From NCBI RefSeq assembly GCF_003668875.1, contig NZ_RAWM01000022.1, positions 1-64,000 on the forward strand: a stretch of 64,000 nt of DNA. The letters are read 5' to 3'. The DNA comes from Corallococcus interemptor (GTDB lineage Bacteria > Myxococcota > Myxococcia > Myxococcales > Myxococcaceae). The position numbers and the translations under genes were made by a program. Positions 27,566 to 38,673 of the stretch are shown one piece after another. Under the pieces are notes generated by a model, which saw only the letters and a program-made list of their open reading frames with translations, did not search any database and was not told the DNA's origin. Each line of letters starts with the position of its first letter. The stretch's first letter is position 1.

Positions 27566-28620
27566 GTGAGGACTCCGGGTTGGGGGCCCTGGCGGGGCAG
27601 GGTGACGGTGACACGGGTGCGCCCGCCGGCGCTCTCCAGGGACAGCAGGGCGTGGCCGCCGTAGGCCAGCGCCAGCCGCCGCTCCACGGTGGGCAGGCCC
27701 ACGCTGCCCTCGCGCGGCCCCCTGGACGCGCCCGGGTTGTCGATGGACACCACCACCGCCTCCCCGCGCGCCGCCACCTCCAGGCTCAGCGGTCCCCGGT
27801 GGCCGGCCGCCGGGCCGTGCTTCACCGCGTTCTCCGCCAGGGGCAGGAGCACCAGCGGCGGCACGGGCACGTCCCCCAGCCCGTCCGCCACGTCCACGCG
27901 CAGCTGGAACAGGTCCGGGTCTCGCAGGAGGTGCAGGTCGAAGAGCGTGCGCATCAGCTCCAGCTCCTGCGACAGCGGCCAGCTGACGCTGCGCACGCCC
28001 GCGAGCACCGAGCGCAGCATCGTGGACAACCGCAGCACGGCGGCCTCGGCGACGACGCCGTCCTCGCGGCACCACTCCGCGATGGCGTTGAGCGTGTTGA
28101 AGAGGAAGTGCGGATCCAGGTGGCTGCGCAGCGCCAGGAGCTGCGCCTGCTCGGCCTCCCAGGCGAAGCGGGTGGCGCGGGCGCGCTCGCGGGCCAGCGT
28201 CTCCTCAAAGCCGATGTCCCGCCCCAGCCCCCAGCCCGCCACGAGGAACAGGCCGCCGCAGATGGCCAGGTTGTACGGCTCCGACAGGAACGTGGGCTGC
28301 ATCAGCATGACGCGCGGCAGGGCGTAGCCCACGGACAGCACCACGCCGCTGCCCACCGCCGCGTAGAGCAGCAGGCGGATGCCGCCATGGCTCAGGTCCA
28401 GCCCCTCCGGGAACAGCACCCGGTACGACACGGGCGCCACCGCGACGCACAAGAGGCACAACAGGAGGCCAATCCAGAACGCGCGCGGATCCAGGCTCCA
28501 GCGCACCTGCGCCGCGAGCAGCGGAATGGACACCAGGACGATGGGGACCAGCCGCCACGGCGCGACGAGCGCGCGCAGCGTGGCGCGAACGATGGAGCCT
28601 TCCGACGGCGTCTCCGGCAT
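27562..28620 (-). CDS. LytS/YehU-type sensor histidine kinase
   Basis: A 352-residue inner-membrane sensor kinase with four hydrophobic helices in the first ~135 residues and almost no extracytoplasmic loop. A His_kinase domain follows with phospho-acceptor H171 in LDPHFLFNTLNAI, and an HATPase domain with the N-box PLAENAVKHG. It phosphorylates the coupled LytTR regulator. The ATG at 28620 (MPETPSEGS) gives a short cytoplasmic lead before the first helix; the frame upstream belongs to unrelated sequence. Confidence 0.9.
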   Translation of the reverse strand: MPETPSEGSIVRATLRALVAPWRLVPIVLVSIPLLAAQVRWSLDPRAFWIGLLLCLLCVAVAPVSYRVLFPEGLDLSHGGIRLLLYAAVGSGVVLSVGYALPRVMLMQPTFLSEPYNLAICGGLFLVAGWGLGRDIGFEETLARERARATRFAWEAEQAQLLALRSHLDPHFLFNTLNAIAEWCREDGVVAEAAVLRLSTMLRSVLAGVRSVSWPLSQELELMRTLFDLHLLRDPDLFQLRVDVADGLGDVPVPPLVLLPLAENAVKHGPAAGHRGPLSLEVAARGEAVVVSIDNPGASRGPREGSVGLPTVERRLALAYGGHALLSLESAGGRTRVTVTLPRQGPQPGVLT

Positions 28621-28651
28621 GCGGAAGCGGGACGCTACACCGTCCCGCGTC

Positions 28652-28765
28652 CTAGCGCTGGGGGACGGGCGCGGGGACGAGGTCCAGGACGAGTGTCCCG
28701 GCGAGCACCGCTGGGAAGAAGAGGACGGCGAGCACGAACAGGAGCGGCGAGCGCAGTGAGAACAT
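28652..28765 (-). CDS. possible 37-residue membrane peptide
   Basis: A short ORF begins MFSLRSPLLFVLAVLFFPAV, a single hydrophobic helix with a Pro-rich tail (PAPVPQR). GGAGAAAG lies six bases before its ATG. It sits 31 bases upstream of the sensor kinase start on the same strand. Real small leader or membrane peptide, or chance; there is no homology evidence. Confidence 0.35.
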   Translation of the reverse strand: MFSLRSPLLFVLAVLFFPAVLAGTLVLDLVPAPVPQR

Positions 28766-28875
28766 GGGGGCTTTCTCCAGTGTCCGTGAAACATGACCAC
28801 GCACTCTGCCCGTGACCCAGGGCCCCTTCGGGGAGGGTTGCCCCCGGCCGTCGGAGTCACTGGGTGAGCGGTCGC

Positions 28876-30282
<1,407 letters not shown>

Positions 30283-30379
30283 CTACTCCCGAGCTTGTCC
30301 TGAGCTGAGCAACCCCGGGCGCCTTAGTGCGAAGGCAAGAGCTTTGCCAAGGGACGCCGACCGGCGCGTTAATAAAGGC

Positions 30380-31069
30380 ATGCGCTATGTCATCACGGGA
30401 GCAAGCCGTGGCATCGGTTTCGAATTCGTCCAGCAGCTGCTGCGGCGCGGAGAAACGGTGGATGCGGGGGTGCGTGCTCCAGAGCTGGCGCGCCGGCTGG
30501 AGCCGCTGCTGTTGGAGGCGGGCAGCCGCCTGAGGATCCACCCACTGGACGTCACCCGCCCGGAGAGCGTCCAGGCCTTCGCGGAGCGCATCTGCCGCGA
30601 GCCGGTGGACGTGCTCATCAACAACGCGGGCGTGGCCGGCCAGTGGTCGGGGCTGCATGAGCTGGACTACGAGGACCTGGCGCGCACGATTGAAGTGAAC
30701 GCGCTCGGGCCGCTGCGCATCACCTCCGCGCTGTTGCCCGCGCTGCGCCACGGCACGGGGCGCAAGGTGGCGCACGTCACGTCGCGCATGGGGTCGCTCT
30801 CCAGCAACACGGAGGGCGGCGCGTACGCCTACCGCATGTCCAAGGCCGCGCTGAACATGGGCGTGCGCTCCATGTCCAACGACCTGCGCCGCGAGGGCCT
30901 GGCGTGCGTGCTGCTGCATCCGGGTTGGGTGCAGACGGACATGGGCGGCCAGGACGCGCCGCTGCCGCCGGAGGAGTCCGTGCGCGGGATGCTGCGGGTC
31001 ATCGACAGCATCTCGCTGGAGCACTCCGGCCGGTTCTTCGACTACGAGGGCGCGGAAGTGCCCTGGTAG
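30380..31069 (+). CDS. csgA: C-factor CsgA, short-chain dehydrogenase family
   Basis: CsgA is the cell-surface-associated protein required for C-signalling, rippling, aggregation and sporulation in Myxococcus xanthus. The ORF is 229 codons, the length of full M. xanthus CsgA. Residues reported as important there are present at the same numbers: T6 and R10 in the nucleotide site (VITGASRGIGFEF), S135 (AHVTSRMGS) and K155 in YRMSK. The C-terminus SGRFFDYEGAEVPW also matches from memory. The ATG at 30380 has AAAGG close upstream. Its flanks, a PPO gene on one side and a PdxH/FprA-type gene on the other, fit a csgA locus. Confidence 0.93.
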   Translation: MRYVITGASRGIGFEFVQQLLRRGETVDAGVRAPELARRLEPLLLEAGSRLRIHPLDVTRPESVQAFAERICREPVDVLINNAGVAGQWSGLHELDYEDLARTIEVNALGPLRITSALLPALRHGTGRKVAHVTSRMGSLSSNTEGGAYAYRMSKAALNMGVRSMSNDLRREGLACVLLHPGWVQTDMGGQDAPLPPEESVRGMLRVIDSISLEHSGRFFDYEGAEVPW

Positions 31070-31123
31070 TGGCCGGCGGGGACAGGGCCGCTGTTCTTCG
31101 CTGAACACGGCCCGGCCCCCAGG

Positions 31124-31173
31124 GGCAGGCAGGCAGCCCCGGGGGGCGAGCCCGTCGCTGGCGCCTGCCTGCC
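31124..31173. repeat. inverted repeat downstream of csgA
   Basis: GGCAGGCAGGC (31124-31134) and GCCTGCCTGCC (31163-31173) are perfect 11-base arms around a 28-base loop. A second hairpin lies just before, at 31085-31113 (GGGCCG, TGTTC, loop, GAACA, CGGCCC, one bulge). Neither has a T-tract. Together they occupy most of the 148 bases between csgA and the CapA-like gene and may form the end of the csgA transcript. Confidence 0.5.
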
Positions 31174-31217
31174 GTCGTCCCCATCTCCTCGCGAGGCAGT
31201 CCGCGGGGGAGGGTGGG

Positions 31218-33635
31218 ATGGCGTGGCGGCGGTGGTCCGTGGCGTGGGTGGCGGCGTGTCTCGTGGCGTGCGGTCCGAGCGCGTCCCCGCCGAAGCAGGG
31301 GCAGGACGCGGTGACGCCGGGCGACGAGCCCACGACGCCGGTGACGCCTCCGGACGACCCGGCCGACGAGGAGCAGCCCCCACCCAAGCCTCCACCGGGC
31401 GAGGAGCCACCTCCCGACGAGACGGCGGAGGAGCCGCCCCCGCCGGACGAGGAATCCCCGGTGCTGACGGAGTGCGCGCCGGAGCCCCCGACGGACGCCT
31501 CGCTGCCTGAAGCCGAGCGCACCGCGCGCCATGACTACGCCTGCACCGGCATCGCGCTGGAGGGCTCGCTGGTCTCCACGGCGGGCACGCCGGTGGCGGA
31601 CGCGGTGGTGAAGGCCGGTGACGCGCAGGCGCGCACGGACGCGGCCGGACACTTCAGGTTCCCCGTGCTGCCGCGACACAACCGGATGCTCACCGTGGAG
31701 GCGGAGGCCTTCCGCCCGGCGGTGGTGGCGGTGGAGCTGCGCCGGAGCCTGACCGAGACGCGCGTGACGCTGCCGCCGGTGCGCCTGTCTCCGAAGGACG
31801 GCGTGCGGATGCTCTTCGCGGGCGACGTGTCCCTGGGCCGGCGCTTCCTGGATCCGGACGACACCACGCCGCGCAACCAGATGCCCAAGGATGACCCGGC
31901 GGCGCTCATCCGCGTGTCGGATCCGCTGCCGGGCACGAAGGCCGTCTTCACCCACGTGCGGCCCTACTTCCAGGCGGCGGACTTCCGCGCCGTGAACCTG
32001 GAGACGCCGGTGACGGACCACCCGGTATCGCCCCACGACGAGAAGGCCTACGCCTTCTTCACGCTGCCGGGCTCACTGCCCGCGCTGCCGTGGCTGGGCG
32101 TGGACTACGTGAGCCTGGGCAACAACCACGTCTACGACTACCTGGCGCCGGGGCTGGCGGACACGCTCACGCACGTGGCCGCGACGGGCATGGCCTACAG
32201 CGGCGCGGGGCAGAACGAGGACCAGGCCTTCGTGCCGGCGCGCGTGTCGCTTCCGGGCGGGGGCTACAGCCTGGTCTCCATGTGCTCCATCACCGGCAGC
32301 GCGCATGAGCAGCAGTACGTCGCGGGCCCGAATCAAGGCGGCGCGGCGGACGCGCGCAACCTGACGCGGGCCTCCGCGCTGCTGGCCTCGGAGAAGGCGC
32401 AGGGGCGCGTGCCGGTGGCGGTGCTGCACACCGGCGTCGAGTACAGCGTCCGGCCCTCCACGCCCACGGCGCAGCGCATGCGCGACCTGGTGGACGCGGG
32501 CGCGGGGCTGGTCATCGCGCACCACCCGCACATCCCGCAGGGCTTCGCGCGCCACGAAGGCGTGTTGATGGCGCAGTCGCTGGGCAACTTCGCCTTCGAC
32601 CAGGACCGCATGGAGACGATGGTGGGCCTGATGGCGGAGGTGGAGGCCACGGGCGCGCGCGTGGACCGGGCCCGCGCGGTGCCCGTCTACATCGAGGACT
32701 ACCGCCCCCGGCCCGTCGCGGGCGACCTGGCGGACAGCTTCCTGCGCAACCTGGCGGAGCTGTCCCGCGAGGGCGGGGTGGAGCTGGTGCCCCAGCCCTC
32801 CTGGGGCGAGCTGCTTGCGGAGGACACGCACGCGAAGGTGAGCGAGCGCACCGTGGACGTGCCGGTGACGGTGGAGGCCAACGGCCGCGCCACGGTGGAC
32901 CTGCGGCCCCTGCGCCATCAGGGCGAGTCCGTGGCGGTGGCGACGCTCACGGGCGCGGACGCGGGCAGCGTGAAGCTCAAGGCCGGCCGCGACGTGCTCT
33001 TGCACGGCGACTTCGAGGACCACGACGTGGACGACGACGCCAATGAGTTGGCGCGCTGGAGCGTGGGGCCCAACGCCGGCTACGTGTGCCAGGACGGGCC
33101 GCACCGGGGCGCGGCGGCGCTCTGCCAGCGGCGCGCGGCCGGCGATTCCAGGAGCGCGGCGGTGAAGCTGGTCAACCGCTTCCGTCCGCCGGGCTTCGCG
33201 GAGGGGCCGCCCAACCGCGACCTCACGGCGGTGGCGTGGCTGAAGGGGCAGGGCGGCGGAGCGTTCTTTGCGAAGGTGCAGTACCTGCCCGTGGAGTCCT
33301 ACACGCTCTTCGGCGAGCAGACGCTGCTGCGCCACGAGGGCGGCACCTACGACTGGACGCTGGTGGCGGAGGACCTGCATTTCCCCGCCGACCCGCCGAA
33401 GCCGGACCTGTGGAACGCGCCCTGGGCCCTGGACCTCACGCTCAACACCGCGCCCCCGAAGTCCGGCCAGGGCGTGACGGCGGTGGACGACCTGGCGCTG
33501 GTGGCCTGGGAGAAGCAGGCCACGGGCGGCACGCTGACGCTGGCCACGCCGCACGCGCGGGACTTCGTGCGGGTGGAGGCCCCGGCGGGCACGTACACGC
33601 TGCGCGTCACCTTCCGCGAGCACCGCGTGCCCTGA
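31218..33635 (+). CDS. CapA (PGA_cap)-domain lipoprotein
   Basis: An 805-residue lipoprotein (lipobox CLVAC near residue 18). A Pro/Glu/Asp linker (~24-85) is followed by a carboxypeptidase-regulatory-like beta domain at ~115-185. A CapA-type metallophosphoesterase-like domain spans ~195-490: MLFAGDVSLGRRF, NLETPVTD, SLGNNHVYDY, VAVLHTGVEY and IAHHPHIPQG. A beta-rich C-terminal region (~600-800) looks like a carbohydrate- or protein-binding module. CapA proteins act in poly-gamma-glutamate or capsule handling; no cap partner genes are nearby. It ends three bases from the convergent pdxH. Confidence 0.83.
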   Translation: MAWRRWSVAWVAACLVACGPSASPPKQGQDAVTPGDEPTTPVTPPDDPADEEQPPPKPPPGEEPPPDETAEEPPPPDEESPVLTECAPEPPTDASLPEAERTARHDYACTGIALEGSLVSTAGTPVADAVVKAGDAQARTDAAGHFRFPVLPRHNRMLTVEAEAFRPAVVAVELRRSLTETRVTLPPVRLSPKDGVRMLFAGDVSLGRRFLDPDDTTPRNQMPKDDPAALIRVSDPLPGTKAVFTHVRPYFQAADFRAVNLETPVTDHPVSPHDEKAYAFFTLPGSLPALPWLGVDYVSLGNNHVYDYLAPGLADTLTHVAATGMAYSGAGQNEDQAFVPARVSLPGGGYSLVSMCSITGSAHEQQYVAGPNQGGAADARNLTRASALLASEKAQGRVPVAVLHTGVEYSVRPSTPTAQRMRDLVDAGAGLVIAHHPHIPQGFARHEGVLMAQSLGNFAFDQDRMETMVGLMAEVEATGARVDRARAVPVYIEDYRPRPVAGDLADSFLRNLAELSREGGVELVPQPSWGELLAEDTHAKVSERTVDVPVTVEANGRATVDLRPLRHQGESVAVATLTGADAGSVKLKAGRDVLLHGDFEDHDVDDDANELARWSVGPNAGYVCQDGPHRGAAALCQRRAAGDSRSAAVKLVNRFRPPGFAEGPPNRDLTAVAWLKGQGGGAFFAKVQYLPVESYTLFGEQTLLRHEGGTYDWTLVAEDLHFPADPPKPDLWNAPWALDLTLNTAPPKSGQGVTAVDDLALVAWEKQATGGTLTLATPHARDFVRVEAPAGTYTLRVTFREHRVP

Positions 33636-33638
33636 AGC

Positions 33639-34238
33639 TCAGGGATACAGCAGCTGCGTCTTCCAGCCCGCGCCGTCGCGCAGGTACACGTTGCGCTCGT
33701 GCAGCCGGCTGGGGCGGGCGTGCCAGAACTCGATGCGGTCCGGCACCACGCGGAAGCCGCTCCAGTGCGGCGGACGCTCCACCGCCCGGCCCTGGAAGCG
33801 CGCCTCCACCTCCGCCACGCGCTGCTCCAGCAGCTCGCGCGAGGGCAGCTCCTCACTCTGGAGGCTGGCCCACGCGCCAATCTGGCTGCCGCGCGCGCGG
33901 CTCTGGAAGTACGCGTCGGCTTCCGCGTCGCTCACCTGCTCCACGCGGCCCTCGATGCGCACCTGCTGCTCCAGGGGCTGCCAGTGGAAGCACAGCGCCG
34001 CGTACGGGTGCGCCCGCAGCTGCTGGCCTTTCCTGCTGTGGAAGTTGGTGAAGAAGACGAAGCCGCGCGCATCGAAGTCCTTGAGCAGGACCACGCGCGA
34101 GCTGGGGCGCCCCTGGTCGTCCACGGACGCCACGACCATGGCGTTGGGGTCCACGGGGATGGCGGCCTTCGCCTGGGCGAAGAGGTCCGCGAAGCGCTGG
34201 ATGGGGTCGGGTGGGATCGTCGTCACGCGGCGCACCAT
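33639..34238 (-). CDS. pdxH: pyridoxine/pyridoxamine 5'-phosphate oxidase (FprA-like)
   Basis: FMN enzyme that makes pyridoxal 5'-phosphate. The 199-residue product has [18 protein letters not shown] and SRKGQQL (FMN phosphate contacts), [28 protein letters not shown], and the C-terminal signature [19 protein letters not shown]. From memory, Myxococcus xanthus has a flavoprotein gene of this family, fprA, next to csgA, consistent with this neighbourhood. ATG 34238 gives a normal length. It is divergent from glgA. Confidence 0.94.
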   Translation of the reverse strand: MVRRVTTIPPDPIQRFADLFAQAKAAIPVDPNAMVVASVDDQGRPSSRVVLLKDFDARGFVFFTNFHSRKGQQLRAHPYAALCFHWQPLEQQVRIEGRVEQVSDAEADAYFQSRARGSQIGAWASLQSEELPSRELLEQRVAEVEARFQGRAVERPPHWSGFRVVPDRIEFWHARPSRLHERNVYLRDGAGWKTQLLYP

Positions 34239-34309
34239 AGGAAACCGCGCCCCGCCGCGCACGTTCGCGGTTGACTCCCTGTCGGGACTCGCACGCAATG
34301 GCGGGACTC

Positions 34310-35743
34310 ATGAAGATCCTCTTCATCGCCTCGGAGGTCACCCCCTTCTCGAAGACGGGGGGACTGGGCGACGTGGCCGGGGCCCTGCCCACGGCGCTCG
34401 CCGGGCTGGGGCACGACGTGAAGATCGTCACGCCCCGCTACCAGGACGTGCGCAACACCGGACACTTGCTGCCCACCGGGCAGTCCCTGGTGCTGCGCTT
34501 CCCCTTCGGTGAGACGGGCGGCCCCATCCTGTCCGCGCGCCTCTCTGAACGCCTGGAGGTCCTCTTCCTGGAGAACGAGGCCTTCTACGGCGGCCGCAAG
34601 GGGCTCTATGGCGACGCGGGCGGCGAGTTCCCGGACAACCCCCGCCGCTTCGCCTACCTGTGCGTGGGCGCGCTCCAGGCCGCGCAGCGCCTGCGCTTCT
34701 TCCCGGACATCATCCACCTGCACGACTGGCAGACGGGACTCGTCCCGGTGGCGCTGCGCCGGGGCTTCCAGGGCACGCCGCTGGCCCGCGCGAAGTGCGT
34801 CTTCACCATCCACAACCTGGCCTACCAGGGGCAGTTCCCCAAGCGGACCATGGAGGACCTGGGGCTGCCGTGGGACCTCTTCACCCCGGAGGGCGTGGAG
34901 TTCTACGACCACGTCAACTTCCTCAAGGCGGGGCTCGTCTACTCCGAGGCGCTCACCACCGTGTCGCCCACCTACGCGCGTGAAATCCAGACGCCGGAGC
35001 AGGGCTACGGGCTGGATGGCCTCTTGCGCCGCCGCTCGCACGCGCTCACCGGCATCATCAACGGCATCGACGCGCACGAGTGGAACCCCCAGACGGACGC
35101 CTTCCTGCCGGCGCGCTACGGCCCGGACGACATGACGGGCAAGGCCATGTGCAAGCGCGCCCTCCTGGAGCGCTTCGGCCTGTCCACCGGGGGCAACGCG
35201 CCGGTGTTCGGCATCGTCAGCCGGCTGGCGTGGCAGAAGGGCGTGGACCTGCTCCTGGAGACGCTGCCCGCGGCGCTCCAGGCGGACCTGAAGTTCGTGG
35301 CGGTAGGCAACGGCGACCCGACCCTGGAGGAGGGGCTGAAGGCCCTGCGGGAGCGCTACCCGAAGCAGGTGGGCGTGCACGTCGGGTTCGACCCGGAGTT
35401 GTCACACCTGGTGGAGGCCGGGTCGGACTTCTTCCTCATGCCCAGCCGCTACGAGCCGTGCGGCCTGAACCAGATGTATTCGCTGAGATACGGCACGGTG
35501 CCCATCGTGCGGGCCACGGGCGGGCTGGTGGACACGGTGGAGGGGGGGCTGGACGGCAACGGCATCCTCTTCGAGTCCTTCCACCGCGCGGCGCTGCTGG
35601 CCGCCATCCGCCGGGCGCTCTCCCTGTACGCGGACCCCACACGGCTGGGGGACTTCCAGGTGCGGGGCATGGGCAAGGACTTCTCCTGGACCGCGTCCGC
35701 CCGGAAGTACGACGCCCTCTTCCACACCCTGGTGGAGGAATAG
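34310..35743 (+). CDS. glgA: glycogen synthase GlgA
   Basis: GT5 enzyme that extends alpha-1,4-glucan from ADP-glucose. The 477-residue protein starts MKILFIASEVTPFSKTGGLGDV, with K15-TGG as the ADP-glucose site. It continues with IIHLHDWQTGLVP, FTIHNLAYQG, the C-terminal VSRLAWQKGVDLL, and the nucleotide-sugar motif MPSRYEPCGLNQMYSL. The start at 34310 reproduces the family N-terminus; ATG 34298 would add four residues. In myxobacteria glycogen is laid down and reused around development. Confidence 0.96.
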   Translation: MKILFIASEVTPFSKTGGLGDVAGALPTALAGLGHDVKIVTPRYQDVRNTGHLLPTGQSLVLRFPFGETGGPILSARLSERLEVLFLENEAFYGGRKGLYGDAGGEFPDNPRRFAYLCVGALQAAQRLRFFPDIIHLHDWQTGLVPVALRRGFQGTPLARAKCVFTIHNLAYQGQFPKRTMEDLGLPWDLFTPEGVEFYDHVNFLKAGLVYSEALTTVSPTYAREIQTPEQGYGLDGLLRRRSHALTGIINGIDAHEWNPQTDAFLPARYGPDDMTGKAMCKRALLERFGLSTGGNAPVFGIVSRLAWQKGVDLLLETLPAALQADLKFVAVGNGDPTLEEGLKALRERYPKQVGVHVGFDPELSHLVEAGSDFFLMPSRYEPCGLNQMYSLRYGTVPIVRATGGLVDTVEGGLDGNGILFESFHRAALLAAIRRALSLYADPTRLGDFQVRGMGKDFSWTASARKYDALFHTLVEE

Positions 35744-35778
35744 TGGGGCGGCTTCTGGATCCGCGCTAAACTTGCCCC

Positions 35779-36696
35779 GTGGCGGAAGCTCCGGACCTGG
35801 GTGGCTACGAAGTGGTCGGCCGGCTGGCGGTCGGCGGCATGGCCGAGGTGTATCAGGCGCGTCCCCGTGAGACGACGCAGCGCTCCCCGGGCGAGCCCGA
35901 CGAAGTGGTCATCAAGCGGCTGCACCCGTCCTTCCGCAACGACCCCGCGTATGTGAAGGCCTTCGTCGACGAGGCGAAGCTGACGGTGCGCCTGCGCAAC
36001 GCGCACATCGTGCGGACGTTCCGGCTGTTCCGCGCCGGGCCGGACTACCTCATGGTGCAGGAGCTCGTGAGTGGCCGGACGCTGGGCTACATGCAGGAGC
36101 TGCTCATCAAGGCCGGCGCCGCCATGCCGCCGGAGTCCGCCTGCTACATCGCGTGGTGCATCCTCAAGGCGCTGGACTACATCCACCGCGCCAAGGTGGG
36201 GGAGAACGGCGCCACCATCGTCCACCGCGACGTGAACCCCGCCAACGTGCTGCTCGGCGTCCAGGGCGACGTGAAGCTTACCGACTTCGGCGTGGCGGAG
36301 GTGGAGGGGATGATCCGCGGCGACTCCGGCGCGCTGCGCGGCACGCTGCCGTACATGAGCCCGGAGCAGGTGCTGGGGCAGGCGGTGGACGCGCGCACGG
36401 ACCTGTACGCGGTGGGCGTCATCCTCTGGGAGCTGTGGGGCGGACGGCGCCTCTTCACCGGCGACAACGAAGCGCAGCTCATGCACCAGGTGCGCGACGC
36501 GCGCGTGCCGCTGCTCTCCTCGCTGGCGCCGGACCTGCCGGACTACGCGGCGCGGGTGGCGCGCAAGGCGCTGTTCGCGGACCGGGCCCGCCGCTTCCAG
36601 ACCGCGGCGGAGTTCATCAAGGCGCTGGAGGTGCTGGCGCGCCGCGCGGGCTGGCCCCTGACGGTGGAGGCGCTGCAGCCTCTCTTGGGCGGCTGA
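35779..36696 (+). CDS. cytosolic Ser/Thr protein kinase
   Basis: A 305-residue Hanks-type kinase with only the catalytic domain: no membrane helix and no sensor domain. Key residues are present: glycine loop GRLAVGGMAEVYQ, ATP lysine K46 (VVIKRL), catalytic D150 in HRDVNPANVLL, and magnesium D168 in TDFGVAE. The RGTLPYMSPEQ segment closes the activation loop. Start is GTG 35779. The next gene overlaps by one base (TGATG), so its lipoprotein is co-translated. Confidence 0.92.
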   Translation: MAEAPDLGGYEVVGRLAVGGMAEVYQARPRETTQRSPGEPDEVVIKRLHPSFRNDPAYVKAFVDEAKLTVRLRNAHIVRTFRLFRAGPDYLMVQELVSGRTLGYMQELLIKAGAAMPPESACYIAWCILKALDYIHRAKVGENGATIVHRDVNPANVLLGVQGDVKLTDFGVAEVEGMIRGDSGALRGTLPYMSPEQVLGQAVDARTDLYAVGVILWELWGGRRLFTGDNEAQLMHQVRDARVPLLSSLAPDLPDYAARVARKALFADRARRFQTAAEFIKALEVLARRAGWPLTVEALQPLLGG

Positions 36697-37184
36697 TGCG
36701 CTCGCGCCGGGCGGTGGTGCTCGGGCTGGCCTGGGCCTGTTGCCTGTCCGGCTGCCTGGGCGTGGTGCCCTTCCGCCCGGGCGCCTACGACGAGGCGGTG
36801 CGGGTGGAGGCGCTGGACATGGCCTTCACGCGCGATGGCAGCGGGGCGCTCACGCTGAAGCTCCAGGTCCAGAACCCGTCCCCGGACGCCGCCACGCTCA
36901 CCCGCGTGGACTTCGACCTGCGCGTGGACGGGCGGCGCGTGGCCACCGGAGAACAGGTGGTGGGCGTGCCCCTGGACGGCAGGGCCCAGGTCCCCCTGGA
37001 GGTCTATTTCCCACTGGCGGTGGCGCGCGGCGGCGGCCGGCTGGAAGGCGGCTCGCACGCGGTGCGGCTGGAGGGCGGCGTGGTGCTGCGCTTCGGAGGC
37101 TCCGAGCGGCGCGCGCCCTTCCGCGACGCGCGCACGCTGGAGATCGCCTGGATGCCGGGCGGCGAGTCCAGCCCGGCGCCCTGA
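36696..37184 (+). CDS. LEA14-like (LEA type 2) lipoprotein
   Basis: A 162-residue lipoprotein (lipobox CLSGC) followed by a single beta-sandwich of the LEA14/WHy type (LKLQVQNPSPDAATLTRVDF, then VPLDGRAQVPLEVYFPL). The N-P pair in the first strand is typical of the fold. Start ATG overlaps the kinase stop by one base. A larger protein with the same fold lies at 42346-43188. Confidence 0.75.
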   Translation: MRSRRAVVLGLAWACCLSGCLGVVPFRPGAYDEAVRVEALDMAFTRDGSGALTLKLQVQNPSPDAATLTRVDFDLRVDGRRVATGEQVVGVPLDGRAQVPLEVYFPLAVARGGGRLEGGSHAVRLEGGVVLRFGGSERRAPFRDARTLEIAWMPGGESSPAP

Positions 37185-37217
37185 GCTCCCTGGGCTCCCT
37201 GGGCTCGGAGACGTTCG

Positions 37218-38618
37218 TCAGCCCTTCACGTCCGGGGCCGACCCGGAGTCCGCGGCCTGCCGCGGCGGGCCCTGGCCGTCGTCCTTCGACGCGGGGACGC
37301 CGTCCCTGGGGCCCGCGCCGTCGCCGGTGCCCGGCGCGCTGCTCTTGAGGCGGGACATCCGCACGCGGTCGATGCGGGCGCCCTCCTTGGTGGCCACGAC
37401 GAACTGCCAGCCGTTGTAGGTGAAGCGCTCGCCCACGTCCGGCAGGTGGCCCGCCAGCGACGACAGGTAGCCGCCCAGCGTGTCGAAGTCGCCCTCCGGC
37501 AGCGGGAAGCCGAAGAGCTTGGTGAACTGATCCACCTCCATGGCGGCGTCCACCAGCGAGGTGCCGTCGGCCATCTTCTCGACGAGCTTCTCCTCCACCT
37601 CGAACTCGTCGCCGATGTCGCCCACGATTTCGCGGAGGATGTCCTCCAGCGTGACGACGCCCATGAAGCCGCCGTACTCGTCGACGACCATGGCCATGTG
37701 GATCTTCCGCTTCTGCATGTCGCGCAAGAGGTCGCCCACGGGCTTCATCCACGGCACGAAGTGGGCGGGGCGGATGACGTCCTGCAGGACGATGAGCTCC
37801 GGGTGCTGGAGCAGCGGGATGAGGTCGCGCGCGTGCAGCACGCCGACGATGTGGTCCACGTCGTCCTTGTAGACCGGGATGCGCGAGTGGTTCTCCTCCG
37901 CCAGGATGCGCAGCACCTCGTCCGGCGGGGTGGTGATGTCCACGGAGATGACGTCCGTGCGGTTGACCATCACGTCGCGGCAGCGCTTGTCGGACAGCTC
38001 GAAGATGGAGCGGATGAGCTGCGGGGCGCTCTTGTCCACCTCGTTGCGCGCGGCCTGCGCGGCCAGCAGCTTCTCCAGCTCCTCCAGGGGCGGCGGCGGC
38101 GGCTCGAAGCGCAGGGTGCGGCCCATGGTGCGGGCGCCCAGGTTGAGCAGGCCCAGCATGATGCGCATGGGCGGGTAGAGCACCACCACCAGCAGGGACA
38201 CCAGGCCCGACAGGCGCAGGGCCCAGCGCTCCGGGTTGCCGTTGGCCAGGCCGCGCAGCGTCACCTCCATGAGGCTGGCGAGCACGCCCACGAAGAGGGC
38301 GCCCGCGCACACCGTGGCGATGGGCACCCAGGCGGCCTCGGCGTACTGGCTGAAGTCCAGGAGGCGCGGCGGAACGAAGGCGCCAATGGCGGCGGCGAGG
38401 AAACCGGACAGCACCATGCCCAGGCGCAGGGCGGTGGCGGCGGGTTCGCGGTCCGTCTTGTGACGGAGCACCCGGCGGGCGGCGACACTCTTGCTCTCCT
38501 CCGCGAGCTCCTGGGCGCGCAGGTCGGACGTCCCGTACAGCGCGGACTCCGCGGCGGCGACCAGGGCCCTCATGAAGCAGAGGGCCAAGCAGGCGACCCA
38601 GAGGGTCCAGGTAGGCAT
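37218..38618 (-). CDS. CorC/HlyC-type CBS-domain membrane protein
   Basis: A 466-residue protein: DUF21 membrane domain with about four helices in residues 1-150, two CBS domains at ~215-335 ([55 protein letters not shown]), and a CorC_HlyC C-terminal domain at ~355-430. The tail is polar and Gly/Asp-rich. Family members take part in magnesium/cobalt efflux or are tied to it; despite the hemolysin name it is not a toxin. It converges on the LEA lipoprotein gene. Confidence 0.9.
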   Translation of the reverse strand: MPTWTLWVACLALCFMRALVAAAESALYGTSDLRAQELAEESKSVAARRVLRHKTDREPAATALRLGMVLSGFLAAAIGAFVPPRLLDFSQYAEAAWVPIATVCAGALFVGVLASLMEVTLRGLANGNPERWALRLSGLVSLLVVVLYPPMRIMLGLLNLGARTMGRTLRFEPPPPPLEELEKLLAAQAARNEVDKSAPQLIRSIFELSDKRCRDVMVNRTDVISVDITTPPDEVLRILAEENHSRIPVYKDDVDHIVGVLHARDLIPLLQHPELIVLQDVIRPAHFVPWMKPVGDLLRDMQKRKIHMAMVVDEYGGFMGVVTLEDILREIVGDIGDEFEVEEKLVEKMADGTSLVDAAMEVDQFTKLFGFPLPEGDFDTLGGYLSSLAGHLPDVGERFTYNGWQFVVATKEGARIDRVRMSRLKSSAPGTGDGAGPRDGVPASKDDGQGPPRQAADSGSAPDVKG

Positions 38619-38673
38619 AGGGGGAGGTTCTTATCCCGTGCTAGAGGGGCATACCACCCTGGCGGGAGGCACC

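Noticed and set aside
37218-38618. Hemolysin
   Set aside because: DUF21-CBS-CorC architecture is an ion-transport-associated protein, despite the historical HlyC name.
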